A stretch of 64,000 bases of DNA from Symsagittifera roscoffensis (taxonomy: Eukaryota; Xenacoelomorpha; Acoela; Convolutidae): positions 31,377,301 through 31,441,300 of the forward strand of contig NC_087066.1 in assembly GCF_963678635.1 (NCBI RefSeq). Direction: 5' to 3'. Numbering within the stretch: the stretch's first letter is position 1; every line of letters begins with the position of its first letter. The notes below the pieces were generated by a model. The model had not been told where the DNA came from and searched no databases. It saw nothing but the letters and a program-made list of their open reading frames with translations. Position numbers and translations under genes: made by a program. Below, one piece after another: positions 33,090-45,683 of the stretch.

Positions 33090-36000
33090 TGTCATGATGC
33101 TGAACAATATCAAAGAAAGCATCGATCAACTGTCAAATGACACTGACACTTCATTGAAAATGACACTTCAGAATCTACTAGCGCATGTTCAAACTCAAAA
33201 CGAGACAATTGCTAAATGAAAAATGAGATAGTGTTTCTGAAGAAAAAAGTCAATGACCTCGAGCGATACACATCAAAGGATTGCGTAATCATCAAAAGTT
33301 TGCCCTGGTGACATAGCACAGATTACGTTGAGGATGAAATCGCTTTATTTTGTGAAGCAATTGATATCAATGTTCCTCGGGACTCCATGGTAGCATGCCA
33401 TCCAGTGGGTCATATCCGAGATATTCAAAACCCTCCTGCTATAATTGTTAAATTTCTTTTCTTCGATCTCAAAGATCGCATCTGGGCAGGTATGTTTTTT
33501 AAACGAAATTATCTAAACGCAATCAATATAAAACCGGTATACCTTTTTGAAAGACTAACAAAGAGAGTTTTCAATTTACTCGATTACTTGAACGATCTCA
33601 CATCGAAATCAACGACAAACAATTATGCACCACAATTTTTCATCCAACGCGAGAAGGGAAAAAGGTTTACTCATGGTGTGGCTGACGCTGAAGATGCTGA
33701 ATCGCTGCTTGCTTCGGGTGAAGCACAATTGTTAAAGAAAGCGACTGGTTCAATGATTAATCTTGGCAAGCAAGCAACTCAAAGGCGACACTTTAACACG
33801 GCAACTCCAAAAAGGTTGAATTCAGGCAAAAAAAAATCCTTTTTTTTGGTAAAAAAGAACAAAATTGAACCTGAAAAAAAATGCATTATAATGATTTTTT
33901 AACAAAAGCAATTTTCTCAAAATGAATCTTATTCTCATGTTAGCAATACGGCGTGTGTGTTTACTGGAGAAGACAGGGGGAATTTGTTTTCGGAGACAGC
34001 CTCAGTAGGGCTTAGTAGTTTTGTCTCAGTACAGCTATCTTATTTCCTATTATCTACGTTCATATGTTCCGATTATCATTTCCCCAGTTTCCGAGGCTGT
34101 CTTTCTACTAAACAATAATGTGCGGTCGCTTAGGTCTAATTTCGAATCCTTAGAAATAAGCATTGAGAAACTCGCAATTGCGCCTAGTGACATTGCTGTC
34201 ACTGAAACTTGGTTGAGACCTAATGTCTCGACTGACTTGCTCAATTTATAAGTGTACACGTTTTTCTCGAGCCCCAGGGTCAGCAGAGGAGGTGAAGTGG
34301 GCTTATACATACGAAAGGATCTCAACCGAAACCATTTAGTTGAAGAGCCAGAAGGAGAAATTTTGAAGCTAGATGTTTTTGCGGCTGATAAGACAGTAAC
34401 AACTTTCACAGTAGTTATCGGCAACCCTCTATGAAGGTCGGAGATTTGATTCAGAGACTACAAAAGTTTCTCAACGAAACCAAGTCAACAAAAAGAAAAG
34501 CAGTTATGGGCGATTTTATTATCAGTTTTGTATAACGCAAGAATTAATATTACCGAAAAAATCAGTTCTTTTGGTTATCAACAACTTTTATCACCTTCGT
34601 CATAAACTCGTGTAACACGAAAACAAAATTCTTGCATTGGTTTGGGGCAGTTTTGCAATAAACGGTAGTTATATCCGTCATTGAGGTCCTGTAGATCATT
34701 TTATGGCTGAAGTAAATATTTCTTTGTCGAAATCAATTGCTAATCAATTGATAGAGAATATCGTATCGGATCTGATCGTTTTTGACAATGATGTTACTTG
34801 ATTAAAATTAGCGTTTCTTTTACAATCCAATTGAAGGCAAATGACTGTATGGTACTCAATTCGAATGAATGCGCCGCGAACATCTCTAGAGTTCTTATCA
34901 ACTGCCTTGATAGGTTCACTCCGTCTCAAATTCGCAAAGTATCGAACAAGAAGAAGTCATGGGTATCAAATGCTGTTAAAAAAGCCGCGAAAAAGTTCAA
35001 GCATACAGATCTTAAACACAAAATCCTACTGAAGATCACTAGATCAAGTATACATCATTAAGAAACAAATCCAATAAGTTGAACAGAAAGTATTTGAATA
35101 AAACTTGGAGTGCTAAATTAAATACATCGAAGACTCATAAATATCATAAGATAGTCGCAGCAAATCTTGTAAAACGAAAAGATCAAACCGTACCTGGCGA
35201 AGTTAAAGAAAGAAAGGCTCAAGAAATGAACAATTTCTTTGTGAACGTTGGTCCAAGTTTTAGTGAAAAAATAGCTACTATTTTGGAGAAAATGCCGATC
35301 CTATTTTTATTGAAAACGTTCAGCATTCAATATTTTTCCCGAGAACTCAAGAAAAAGAAATGATGAGATAATCTTATTTATAGATGAGATAATCTTATTT
35401 ATCAATATTATCAAAGCTTTTGAGAAAGCTATCCATTCCAGGTTAAGTAATTAATTTGAAAGTTGCAAGTTGCTCAGTGCCACTCATTTTGCTTTTCGTA
35501 GTAAATTAAGTACTGCTAAGGCCATTCTCGAAGTAACAGAAAGGATTCGAAACTAGAAAGATCAGAAGAACATAGAGGTGATGCGCTTCTTTTGAATCTT
35601 AAGAATGCTTTCGAAACTGTTATATATGCAATTTTACAATATAAACTAAAGTGATATGGCGTTAGAGGAAATCCTCTTGTTATGATTAAAAAATACCTTA
35701 TTTTTTAGGAAATAGGAAACAATTTTGCAAATAGGAAACAGTTTGAAATTTTGAACGAAGTTCAAAGCGACTTTCAGGATGGACAGTGTGGGGTACCACA
35801 GCGTTCCGTTTTGGGACTCCTGTTTTTTTTTACATATACATCAGTGACCTGCTTAAGGTTGTAAAAAGTTGCAAACTTACCTTGTTTGCTAATGATACAT
35901 CTATTATCAAATATAAAATTGCTTCTCGCCATGATTTTCAAGAAAATTGAATTCGAATAGATAACTGGATGAGATACAACAAGCTTACCTTTGAAAGATC

Positions 36001-36830
36001 GAATTCCAATTTATGAGTATTTTCGAATTTGACAAATGTATGGATTACTTTTGGAATGGATTGCTTGCAGCCCATTGCTAGCTGCAAGTACCTGGGTATT
36101 TAACTGGATAATAAACTTTCCTTCAAATATCATGTTGGCAATGTTCGGAAGAAATTGGTCAGTTTTTGTGGAGTTGCTTACCGCCTTGATATGGTGATGA
36201 CTATTGCACAAATGATTATGTACTACAGAGTTTACGTTCACTCTTGCGTTCAATATGGAATTCTTGTTTATAGTAGTCCGTGAAAGTTCTTTGGATTGTA
36301 CTCATAAGTTACAAAAATGATTTTCTTTGCATAAAGTTTCACAAAAGCTATCGTCATTCCATATCGGACTAGATTTTCAAAAATAAAATACCATCAGTTT
36401 GTCAATTGCATGTTTATGTGTTTTTTAAGAAAATGTGAATGAAGTTTTGATGCGAAATTGTAAGGCAAGTTTATATTCCACAAGGTCATATGCACAAGCT
36501 GTTTGTATTTTGCCAACAAAGAGAAGCAAATTTAAATATAACTCTATTCCCATCGTGTTGCTAAATTAAGAATGTTTTATCAAATTGGAGTTTATTTGTC
36601 CCACTTTTTTTGGAACAAATTAAGCCAAAACTGCCTTTTACCATTTAATACCAGATTCATATATTATAGGTAATAATTGCTTGAGTAATGAATTGTATCG
36701 TTAGACTCGATGCAACTGTTTCTAAGTTCCCTGAGATCTCGGTTAGACCTGGAATACCTCTCGCCGACGATCAGTGGACTCAAGGAGAGGAAGTTAGAAA
36801 AAAATATATGACGACTGGATTACCGGCTCT
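33090..36830 (+). pseudogene. CR1/Jockey-like LINE, decayed
   Basis: Two-ORF non-LTR retrotransposon on plus. ORF1 RNA-binding region: DLERYTSKDCVIIKSLPW near 33255-33310 then 33387-33902. Apurinic-type endonuclease: NNNVRSLRSNFESLE and AVTETWLRP (34110-34230), then GLYIRKDLN. RT: GVPQRSVLGLLFFFTY near 35785-35835. Stops and frameshifts throughout, so inactive. The endonuclease plus GVPQGSVLGP-type motif indicate the CR1/L2/Jockey lineage. The 3' end is not sharply visible. It sits between the DUF229 gene's last recognised exon and the repeats at 33 kb. Confidence 0.8.
33387..33902 (+). pseudogene. LINE ORF1 protein fragment
   Basis: 171-codon frame with VACHPVGHIRD, PAIIVKFLFFDLKDRIW and YAPQFFIQREKGKRFTHG, the order seen in LINE ORF1 RRM and C-terminal domains that bind element RNA. 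The upstream part is in another frame after stops near 33220 and 33312. Confidence 0.75.
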
Positions 36831-37320
36831 AAAGAGCTGAACCCACTTGTTTTCTCATGGTAACTAAAGGATTTTTTGCACCAGTTCATACTTTAGTAAA
36901 CATATGATCGTGTTCACTCCATTCTGCTGGCTCAATTTTAAAAGAATTAAATTGAAATAAAATTGTGTGCGCCTAATCTAATTGCTCTCTAAGAAAACCT
37001 CTTGTTTGATCTCTAATTCATTTAGTTATTTTGATTTGATATGACGTCAATGATACTTACTTTTTACGGGGCAGCCTTCAAGAAGCCTCTCGTTGGCTTT
37101 CTGACTGTGCTAACTGCTAACTGTAATTTTTGTTATCGAATGCTAGATTGCTCATGATTAATATATTTAAAAAAATGAAAAAAAAACACACCCGTATACA
37201 AAGTTCCACTCCATTTTCAATAGTAGGACAACGAAATAAAAATGGTTGATTTTGTTCTTGTTTGAAATGAATGAGTTTCCAAACGTTATTACTCACAAGA
37301 CAAAATTAAACTAAGAATTT
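36831..37320. other. Between LINE and DUF229 gene
   Basis: No gene. 37180-37260 resembles the tail of repeat family R1. A short acceptor/donor-bounded open stretch on minus near 37050-37110 was considered as a further DUF229 exon but has the wrong phase. Confidence 0.4.
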
Positions 37321-37367
37321 TTATACACTTTGATAACTCATATGCGAAACTGTAAAAATTTGTTTAC

Positions 37368-40300
37368 CTTTGCCTTCTTTGTGTTCTGTCACAGCAAATT
37401 TTTTCAGTAAAAAGTGCAAATCAGAAATTGTCACAAGTTTTTTTTGATTCCCCTCCAGCGCCGCCAATTCTTGCTTGGAGAAGAATCTCTCTGGTCTCTT
37501 GGGTAAAATGATGAACAAAAATGGATGCCAGCGGTCTTTGTTTCGAAATGCGTTTGATAGATGAGCCCCAGTGAACAAAGCCATGTTCTTTAAAAAAGGG
37601 CGTATATGTGATCGGCTGAAGAAATTCGAAGAAGGTAACGGTACAAGATTGCAAGTATCATTTCTCCATAAAAATTGCAATATGTAAGTATCAGTTTTTG
37701 ACCAAAAATTTTTCGACATCTGAAAGAAATTGATATTTTAAGCTCAATCACTCGAAGTTGAATTAGACCAAGCTAGGTCATCGAAAATAATACTTACTAG
37801 ACTCAAAATTTATTTAGTTTTTCCAGCGAAAATGTCAAAAAAAATTTAAAAAAAGTTGAAATTGAAACCACAAACTATCCTAACATGGGCAACCGGTTAG
37901 GAATATTCAGTATCATGCACTTATAGGAAAATTTATTATTTTCATTATCAGGGGCCCAAATATTATCCATACACCTGTGGTTGACTCTGGATACGCGTTT
38001 AATGCATAACTGGCTGATAACTTATTGCCATGATCTGACATTAAAATTGTCAATTCGTTGTCATGACGACTAATTCCTTGAAGGTAACCCGATAGCGGAT
38101 TGTCGGCGTGTTTGATCATAGTTAGTTCTGAGTTGTGGTTTATCTTGCTTTCGGTGAATGTGAAATAGCTTCTTTTGAGGCCTCGCCATAGTTTTTGGGT
38201 GTCGAGAAGTTGTTCTAATTGGTACTAAAAGATACTAATTGGTACTAAATTTTAGTTGTAAGCAGATTTTAAAAAATGTTTCATTTCTAAGTTATTATTT
38301 TTCTTACCAGTTTTTCTTTGTTCCAAAAAAAGTTTGATAAAAGTTCGAAGGATATTGTCCTGTTATGTAACCTGTACGAAGTTTTGTCCGTTGAAGCAGA
38401 TCTGTCGTTCAGAGAACATGCCGAGGTGACCTATCGACATGGAACTCACGTGACACGATGTCAAGGCCAGCCCCAGGTCATCCAAGTACATGCTCCCGGC
38501 CATCTTCATATATGATTGAAACCTAATACAGAAAGTTTTGCCATAAACTTAAAATTGAAAAATTGATTGGAAAAAGAAGGAATGAAAAAAAGCAATAATT
38601 TGAAAAATTTAGTAATCGAAATTTCAGCATCATTGGCAAAAAAATGAAATTGGAGCAAAATTAACAAGAGTAGTCAAAAAAATAAAAGAAAAATAACAAA
38701 TTGTGTTAGAAACTGAACTGAATTTTGACGGGCATAGATTTTTCCGAAACCGATTGAAAAATTGTGTTCTAATAAATTTGAAATGCCACGAAATATATTC
38801 ATTTTTTTGAAACTCACTTTTGGAGGAATAAGGTTTCTTTGAGGGCGGTGTTCCCGTTCTGCGCAAAACACACGTCCCTCGAAAACGAAGTCAAGTAACC
38901 CCTGCCTTTTAATTTTTTATACATATCAACGGCCATCAATGGGTACATTTCGTCTTTAATTATGGACAGAGAACTGTTCATACCGTTAAATAAATGATGG
39001 AAACTTCCATACGTTGCTCTTGACACACTTTGAAACAATTTGAAGTCCAAAACTTTTCTATCGCCTGATTCCGATATTGATCTGAGAGCTTCAACTGAGT
39101 TTTTCAACGCGTAGTAAAATTCAGTTCTCGACACGGAATCAAACCAAATTATGTTAATGTTGGGCAATTTATGACTTGTTTTTTGAATATAGTTTTCTTC
39201 GTCGTTTTCAGGCTTTGAGTTTATTCTGGTGAACCACACCAGTTGCTGCACACTTCCATCAATTGCAAAACTATGTCTGATGCGTCTGAAATAAGTGGCC
39301 CAAAAATCTGACAATTCACACTTGATGAAAACGAAATCAAGTGCTTCTGAATATTCTTCAAGTCGAGTTTCCATTCTGTTATTGGGAGAATCACTGAGAT
39401 AATTCCATCTGATTTCGCCTTGGTTTGCATCCATTAGGCCGACAGATTTAGCATCGCAATATGCTCTTAAGAAGCTGCAGTCGAATGAGTATCGATTAGC
39501 CATCTCGTCCTGATAAAATAGTTTTTGTATCTTGCAGAGGTTAAAAGGTTGATATTTGGTACAGTTGTTCTTTTCACGGTTCAGTTTTTCCTTCAAGAAA
39601 TTACATGCGATAGATGGCAGAATTTTTGCTCTTTTGCAAGCAACTTCGCTGCTATTTTGGGTCGATAAGCTAAAAAATCAAAGCAGCGCTCTAAGCTTAT
39701 ACATCAGCCAAAGCTAAGGAATTAAAAATATCAAAAACGACTTGTTGTGACGAGCGAAGAATGGCCTCTAGCGCCATTCCAAACAAATACTGAAAAATTT
39801 TATCCCTGGGGAAACTAAAAAATGTTCGAAAAAATCGTAATTTCAAGTTGAGATAGGAGGTTTTGTCATGAATTTAAGTGTTCGCAATCACCTATCCGTG
39901 ACCTTGAATGACTCATATGCTTGTTGACAGGTGAGGTTATTCTTCTCAGGAGGCGAGTATATTCTGGTGGCGGTTGGGGGCACTGAAAATTTTTGATGGC
40001 TTCTCATCTGTCTCAACTTCAGCGCATGTCTAATCCTCGCAACTGAAAAATTGACTTCAGAGCATTTTTTTAACAGTTTAAAACCAATAACTTCCAGAAT
40101 TATAGCAGGAACACACTGAAAAATTGCTAGATGATGTTGATGCATAGTTGAAAAATAATCGTCTCACTTTGAATTCAGATAAGACAGATTAATTTTTTTT
40201 TAATGTGAAAAAAAGATAGACTCAGTTTTTCATAATTATCACAAAATTAGAGTTTCAAAATCATACAATTGTCTTTATATAAAATATAGCGAAGTTTTTT

Positions 40301-41817
40301 TTACAAAGCTTACTTATTTTAGAATTAAAGTATGTTTTTCAACGAAAAAATTTGACTGAGCAGGTGATTTTTTTTCTAATAAAAAGCATAAAACAACCAG
40401 CAGACCTAATGATAACGGAAATGACCCTTCTGAAACCAACCGATTGCTTAAGTAAAAACAAAGACCACGAAATAAAATTTTTGTCTACGGAACATTTACG
40501 CTGCATAGAAACAAGAGATGACAACAATCACCCAGAGTCGATCAAGAAAAAGAGGTATAAAATCAGAGGCAACGTGCTTCCTTAAAAATTGAATTTACTA
40601 CCTAAAGATATCAAACTGGTCATGTCTTGCAAGTAACTTGAAGAAAAAAATAAAAACATAGCTTTTTTAGAAACACGAATCAATATCGGTTGACAGATCA
40701 CTCGGACTTTCATACCAGTTTCTAGAGATGTACGAAGAGTTAATAATTGGGTCTTTTTTCCCAGCGCCAATTTTAAGTTAACATTTTTTTATAATTAAAT
40801 CAGCTTTTGCGAGATACTCGCCGTGGCTCACAGAGGAAGCAGCAAGTAAAAGCACAATAAACAAGTTTAGCTGGCTGCTGTGTTTTCTGTTTTTCTGAAT
40901 TTTAGCGTCATGTTTTTTGCGTAGTCCAATGAAAAAACTACACAAATGCGGATAAGTTGAGTCATTTAGGCTTAATCGACATCAATTTTTTTAAATATCT
41001 TAATTGTTTTTCTACTTCGTTTTGCAACTGATAATTTGAACTTTTTATAGAATTTTTTTGCCGTCGAAGCGCTAAATGAAGCTTCCAAAACCAATTGGAA
41101 GAAGTTAATTTTATTGGCCTAGAAATTTTATATAAAGGTACTCAACTCGATCGCTTGACTCGCTTGACATTAGCTCAAAAATCAGAAATTTCAAACTAGT
41201 TTCTCTCGATAATTTTTCTCGGGACAACTTTTTTGTAAGTTTTTAATGTCGTAGGAGTCACGACTGAAAAAGCTTTAACTGACATATCAGTCGATTCATT
41301 ACAATGATTATTTATTTTCCTGATTTTGCGTGGAACTCATTGAAAAATCAAAAAACTAAATGCACCGAAAGACAAAGTTCCTCTCCATTTCAATAGTCGG
41401 AGCAAAAAGGAAAAGGAAAAAGATATATTCCTTTTGGCATTTTCTCAAAAATAGTTGAAAGGAGCGCTCTGTGCTAATAACTCAGTGACTGCCTTTTCTT
41501 GTATGATACACGTTTTGTGTCCGTTTTGAATATTGTCAATGAAATCAAAAACGTCAAAAAATTGAATGATTTTTTATTAAAAAGTATCACATTAAATCAT
41601 CTTAGCGAATGAAAAACCATAAAAGAATGCAAAATAGTTTCAGGAGTAAAAATTGCATATCATTCTTACCTCTAATCTGTTTGTTGACCAAAAGAGATAA
41701 AACAATTAATCCATAAATGATGAGGAAGAAAATTAATCTGCGCTTAGTTTTGTTAAATTGGAGCAAATATCGAAATTGGAAAAACTTCATTGCTTTTGAC
41801 TTTAAAATGTAATACAT
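37368..41817 (-). CDS. DUF229 family protein (alkaline-phosphatase/sulfatase-like), 3' end not found
   Basis: Exons on minus: 41817-41670, 39982-39892, 39669-38818, 38522-38372, 38224-37975, 37535-37368; phases agree and give about 553 residues. Residues 28-44 form a single membrane anchor after a basic stretch, so a type II protein facing the Golgi lumen or outside is likely. Family landmarks: IIWFDSVSR at 253-261 (metal Asp and nucleophile Ser region), His444 in a KINHNSEL context, ADNPL at 454-458, SDHG at 477-480, then HPFLFIILP and SDLHFLL in exon 6. Family members adopt a phosphatase/sulfatase fold; their substrates are unknown. The exon 6 acceptor lacks a good pyrimidine tract. Exon 6 ends at a GTAAAC donor and no further exon was found before the LINE. 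If read through, the frame stops at 37321. Exon 1 has an identical copy at 46103-46250. Confidence 0.78.
40323..40615. repeat. Repeat R4, copy in DUF229 intron 1
   Basis: Nearly identical to 42690-42985 and 47131-47426 ('aagtatgtttttcaac', 'gaccacgaaataa', 'ggcaacgtgcttccttaaaa'). The minus-strand open frame MLSSLVSMQRKCSVD... recurs in all three but looks fortuitous. Confidence 0.8.
41120..41250 (+). repeat. R1-like fragment before the duplicated block
   Basis: Contains 'gcttgactcgcttgacatta' and 'tttctctcgataatttttct', similar to 32320-32400. The related tail continues into the duplicated block to about 41420. Confidence 0.45.
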
Positions 41818-43235
41818 GGAGATATTATCTTTTTGTTTCACTTTTTTCTATATGTAACACTAAAAAAGATTTGAAGAGGGAACAGAAGCATGATATTGTG
41901 ATATAATGTTAATGAACCGCTAAATTGTATAGAGAAAATGTTTCGCTTAAGCTAGTTGAAAGCTAAATTTCACATAGAGGTAACCTATTTTACTCTTGGT
42001 TCAATAAAAATGGCTAGGATGATTTCAGTGGCATTGAGGCATTGATTTCCCGTGCCGAACTTTTCATGCGAGGCCAGGTCTGCTGCCGTTCCACAGAAGT
42101 GCAGGATATTCAAAAAACCACCCCTGCGCGTATCTGAAATCTATTGGATGTCGTAAAAAATTCCCATAGACATGGTGGTCAGATCATAGTCCAATAATAC
42201 ATGCCAATGATTCTGAATAACAAACATAAAAACTCAAAAAGAATGTAACTAAGATTTAAATTAATCTGAACGTCATTCTTGATGCTGAAAAACTAATGGT
42301 GTTTCATTGTAAAAAAATATTCGAAACAAATGGATATCAATTCAGTTTAAAAAACGTCATATCTCGAAAACTACAAAGGATTGAGCAATCATATTTGGAG
42401 GCAGGGGCGGATCTAGGATTTTCTCGAGGGGGGGGGCGGATTTTCGAAAAAAAATCGAAAATTTTGACGACCTTTTTTGTTTTTTTTAGGTCGACCAAAT
42501 TGATTTTTTGAGCTCTCCCAAAGCACTGTTTTGACGCAATTTTGGCTAAATTTTGTGCGCCGCAGGCAAATTTTGGAAAAAACAGTCAAAAAAGCCGTTT
42601 TTGGGCACTTTTAAAAAAATTGTGACAAAAAAATCGCATTTTTTTTTGTCGCGCGCTCCCCCTCAAAGTTAGTATATATTGGCGCCAATTAAAATTAAAG
42701 TATGTTTTTCAACAAAAAAATTTGATTGAGCAGGTGATTTTTTTCTAATAAAAAGCATAAAACAACTAGCAGACCTAATGATAACGGAAATGACCCTTCT
42801 GAAACCAACCGATTGCTTTAGTAAAAACAAAGACCACGAAATAACTTTTTTGTCTACGGAACATTTACGCTGCATAGAAACAAGAGATGACAACAATCAC
42901 CCAGAGTCGAACAAACAAAAAGAGGTATAAAATCAGAGGCAACGTGCTTCCTTAAAAATTGAATTTACTACCTAAAGATAACATATCATTCTTACCTAGA
43001 AAGTATGACCGACCCTGAAAATTTGCCTTTAGAAAAATTTTAGGGTCGGTCGGCCAAAAATGGAATTCTGTAAAATTATCAAAAGGGGGACCCTTTGGGT
43101 CGGCAGGGGGTCAATTCCCTGATGGAGGAGGCGAATCACAAAAAAACATCAAATCTCGAAAACTACAAAGAACTGAGCAGTCATATTTGGAAACAAGATG
43201 GGCAGTCCTATAGAGTACTCTGACAGGACCCAACT
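41251..43235. repeat. 2-kb duplicated block, copy 1 (with DUF229 exon 1)
   Basis: Matches 45684-47676 almost base for base, apart from a longer G run in copy 2 and scattered single changes. Contents: R1 tail, DUF229 exon 1 (41670-41817), a satellite monomer fragment (42350-42405), an hAT-like end at 42403, R4 and the first bases of the satellite. The offset between copies is 4,433 before and 4,441 after the G run. Confidence 0.92.
42403..42670. mobile_element. hAT-like element fragment inserted in a satellite monomer
   Basis: Starts CAGGGGCGGATCTAGGATTT exactly where the monomer sequence 'tttggaggca' breaks off, and resembles the termini of the MITE at 10505-10715. The right-hand inverted end was not found, so the element is truncated or diverged. 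A nine-G run follows the end. Confidence 0.55.
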
Positions 43236-45683
43236 ACAGGGTTGGGAATTCCAGTTTTGGCGAAAAAAAAACAAAATATATGTTTTGTGAAAACTTTTTG
43301 AAAAAATCACCAAAAACGTCACATCTCAAAAACTACAAAAGATTGAGCAGTCATACTTGAAGGCAAGATTCTCAATCTTTGAGAGTTTTCCGACAGTACC
43401 CAGCTACAGGATTGCGATTTCCAGATTTTTGAAAATTAATAATAATTTAAGATTTCTGAAACATTTCGAAAAAATCACAAAAAACATCATATCTCGAAAA
43501 CTACAAAGAACTGAGCAGTCATATTTGGAGGCAAGATTCTCAATCTTTGAGAGTACTCTGACCGGACCCAACAACAGGGTTGAGAAATCCAAATTTGACA
43601 AAAAAAAATTAATATAAATTTTCTGAAAATTTTTTGAAAAAATTTAAAAAAAGAATGACACATCTCGAAAACTACCAAAGATTGAGCAGTCATACTTGGA
43701 GGCAAGATTCGCAATCTTTGAGAGTACTCTTACAAGACCTAACTACAGGGTTGGGAAATTCAGATTTAAAAAAATCAAAATAAACTAAATTTTCTGAAAG
43801 TTTTTGAAAAAATCACCACAAGAAACGTCATATCTCGAAAACTTCAAAAAAATGAGCAGTCATGTTTGCAGGCAAGATTCGAAATCCTTGATAGCACTCC
43901 AATAGTACCCAGTCACAGGATTGGGAGTTTCAGATTTTTGAAAATTAATAATAATTTAAGATTTCTGAAGTTTTTTGAAAAAATCACGGAAGAACAACAT
44001 ATCTCGAAAACTACAAAGAACTGAGCAGTCATATTTGGAAACAAGATTTGCAGTCCTATAGAGTACTCTGACAGGTCCCAACTACAGGGTTGGGAATTCC
44101 AGTTTTGGCGAAAAAAAAAAACAAAATTTATGTTTTGTGAAAACTATTTCAAAAAATCACAAAAAACGTCACATCTCGAAAACTACAAAGGATTGAGCAG
44201 TCATACTTGGAGGCAAGATTCGTAATCTTTGAGAAATTTCCGAAAGTACCCAGCTACAGGATTGCGATTTTGAGATTTATGAAAATTAATAAAAAATTAA
44301 GATTTCTGAAATTTTTTGAAAAAATCACAAAAAAACATCAAATCTCGAAAACTACAAAGAACTGAGCAGTCATATTTGGAAACAAGATGTGCAGTCCTAT
44401 AGAGTACTCTGACAGGACCCAACTACAGGGTTGGGAATTCCAGTTTTGGCGAAAAAAAAACAAAATATATGTTTTGTGAAAACTTTTTGAAAAAATCACA
44501 AAAAACGTCACATCTCAAAAACTACAAAAGATTGAGCAGTCATACTTGAAGGCAAGATTCTCAACCTTTGAGAGTTTTCCGACAGTACCCAGCTACAGGA
44601 TTGCGATTTCCAGATTTTTGAAAATTAATAATAATTTATGATTTCTGAAACATTTTGAAAAAATCACAAAAAACATCATATCTCGAAAACTACAAAGAAC
44701 TGAGCAGTCATATTTGGAGGCAAGATTCTCAATCTTTGAGAGTACTCTGACCGGACCCAACAACAGGGTTGAGAAATCCAAATTTGACAAAAAAAAATTA
44801 ATATAAATTTTCTGAAAATTTTTTGAAAAAATTTAAAAAAAGAATGACACATCTCGAAAACTACCAAAGATTGAGCAGTCATACTTGGAGGCAAGATTCG
44901 CAATCTTTGAGAGTACTCTTACAAGACCTAACTACAGGGTTGGGAAGTTCAGATTTATAAAAAATCATAATAAACTAAATTTTCTGAAAGATTTTGAAAA
45001 AATCACAAAAAACGTCATATCTCGAAAACTACAAAAAAATGAGCAGTCATATTTGGAGGCAAGATTCGCAATCTTTGAGAGTAATCCGACAGGACCTAAC
45101 TACAGGGTTGGGAAGTTCAGATTTATAAAAAATCATAATAAACTAAATTTTCTGAAAGTTTTTGAAAAAATCACAAAAAACGTCATATCTCGAAAACTAC
45201 AAAAAATTGAGCAGTCAAATTTGCAGACAAGATTCGCAATCGTTGATAGTAATCCAACAGTACCCAGCTACAGGATTGGGAATTTCAGGTTTTTGAAAAC
45301 TAACAACGATTTAAGAACGATTAATTACGAATTTTGAAAATTAATAACGATTCTGAAAATTTTTGAAAAAATCACAAAAACATCATATCTTGAAAACTAC
45401 ATAGGACTGAGATGTCAAAGTTGGGGGCAAGATTCGGAATTTTTGAGAGTACTCCGACAGTACCAAGCTACAAGATTGGGAATTTCAGATTTTTAAAAAT
45501 TAATATTTTAAGATTTCTGAAAATTTTTGAAAAAATCACAAAAAACGTCACATTTCGAAAACTACCAAAGATTGAGCAGTCAAACTTGGAGGCAAGATTC
45601 GCAATCTTTGAGAGTTTTCCGACAGTGCCCAGCTACAGGATTGGGAATTTCAGGTTTTTGAAAATTAATAATAGTTTAAGACA
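43140..45683. repeat. 170-bp satellite array, block 1
   Basis: About 15 tandem monomers of 168-171 bp. Landmarks per monomer: 'tctcgaaaactac', 'gagcagtcatatttgga', 'gagagtactctgaca', 'acccaactacagggttggga', and 'ttttgaaaaaatcacaaaaa'. A higher-order repeat of 1,189 bp (seven monomers) is seen by matching 43404-43714 to 44593-44903. Short open frames on both strands (up to 150 codons) follow from the monomer sequence and I do not treat them as genes. Confidence 0.95.

Noticed and set aside
37049-37112. Seventh DUF229 exon on minus between an AG and GTAAGT
   Set aside because: The only open reading needs phase 0, but exon 6 ends in phase 1; compatible phases meet a stop at once.
40339-40527. 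Minus-strand 62-codon frame repeated at 42669 and 47110
   Set aside because: The frames recur because the whole R4 repeat is copied; start sites and ends differ and no family is recognised.
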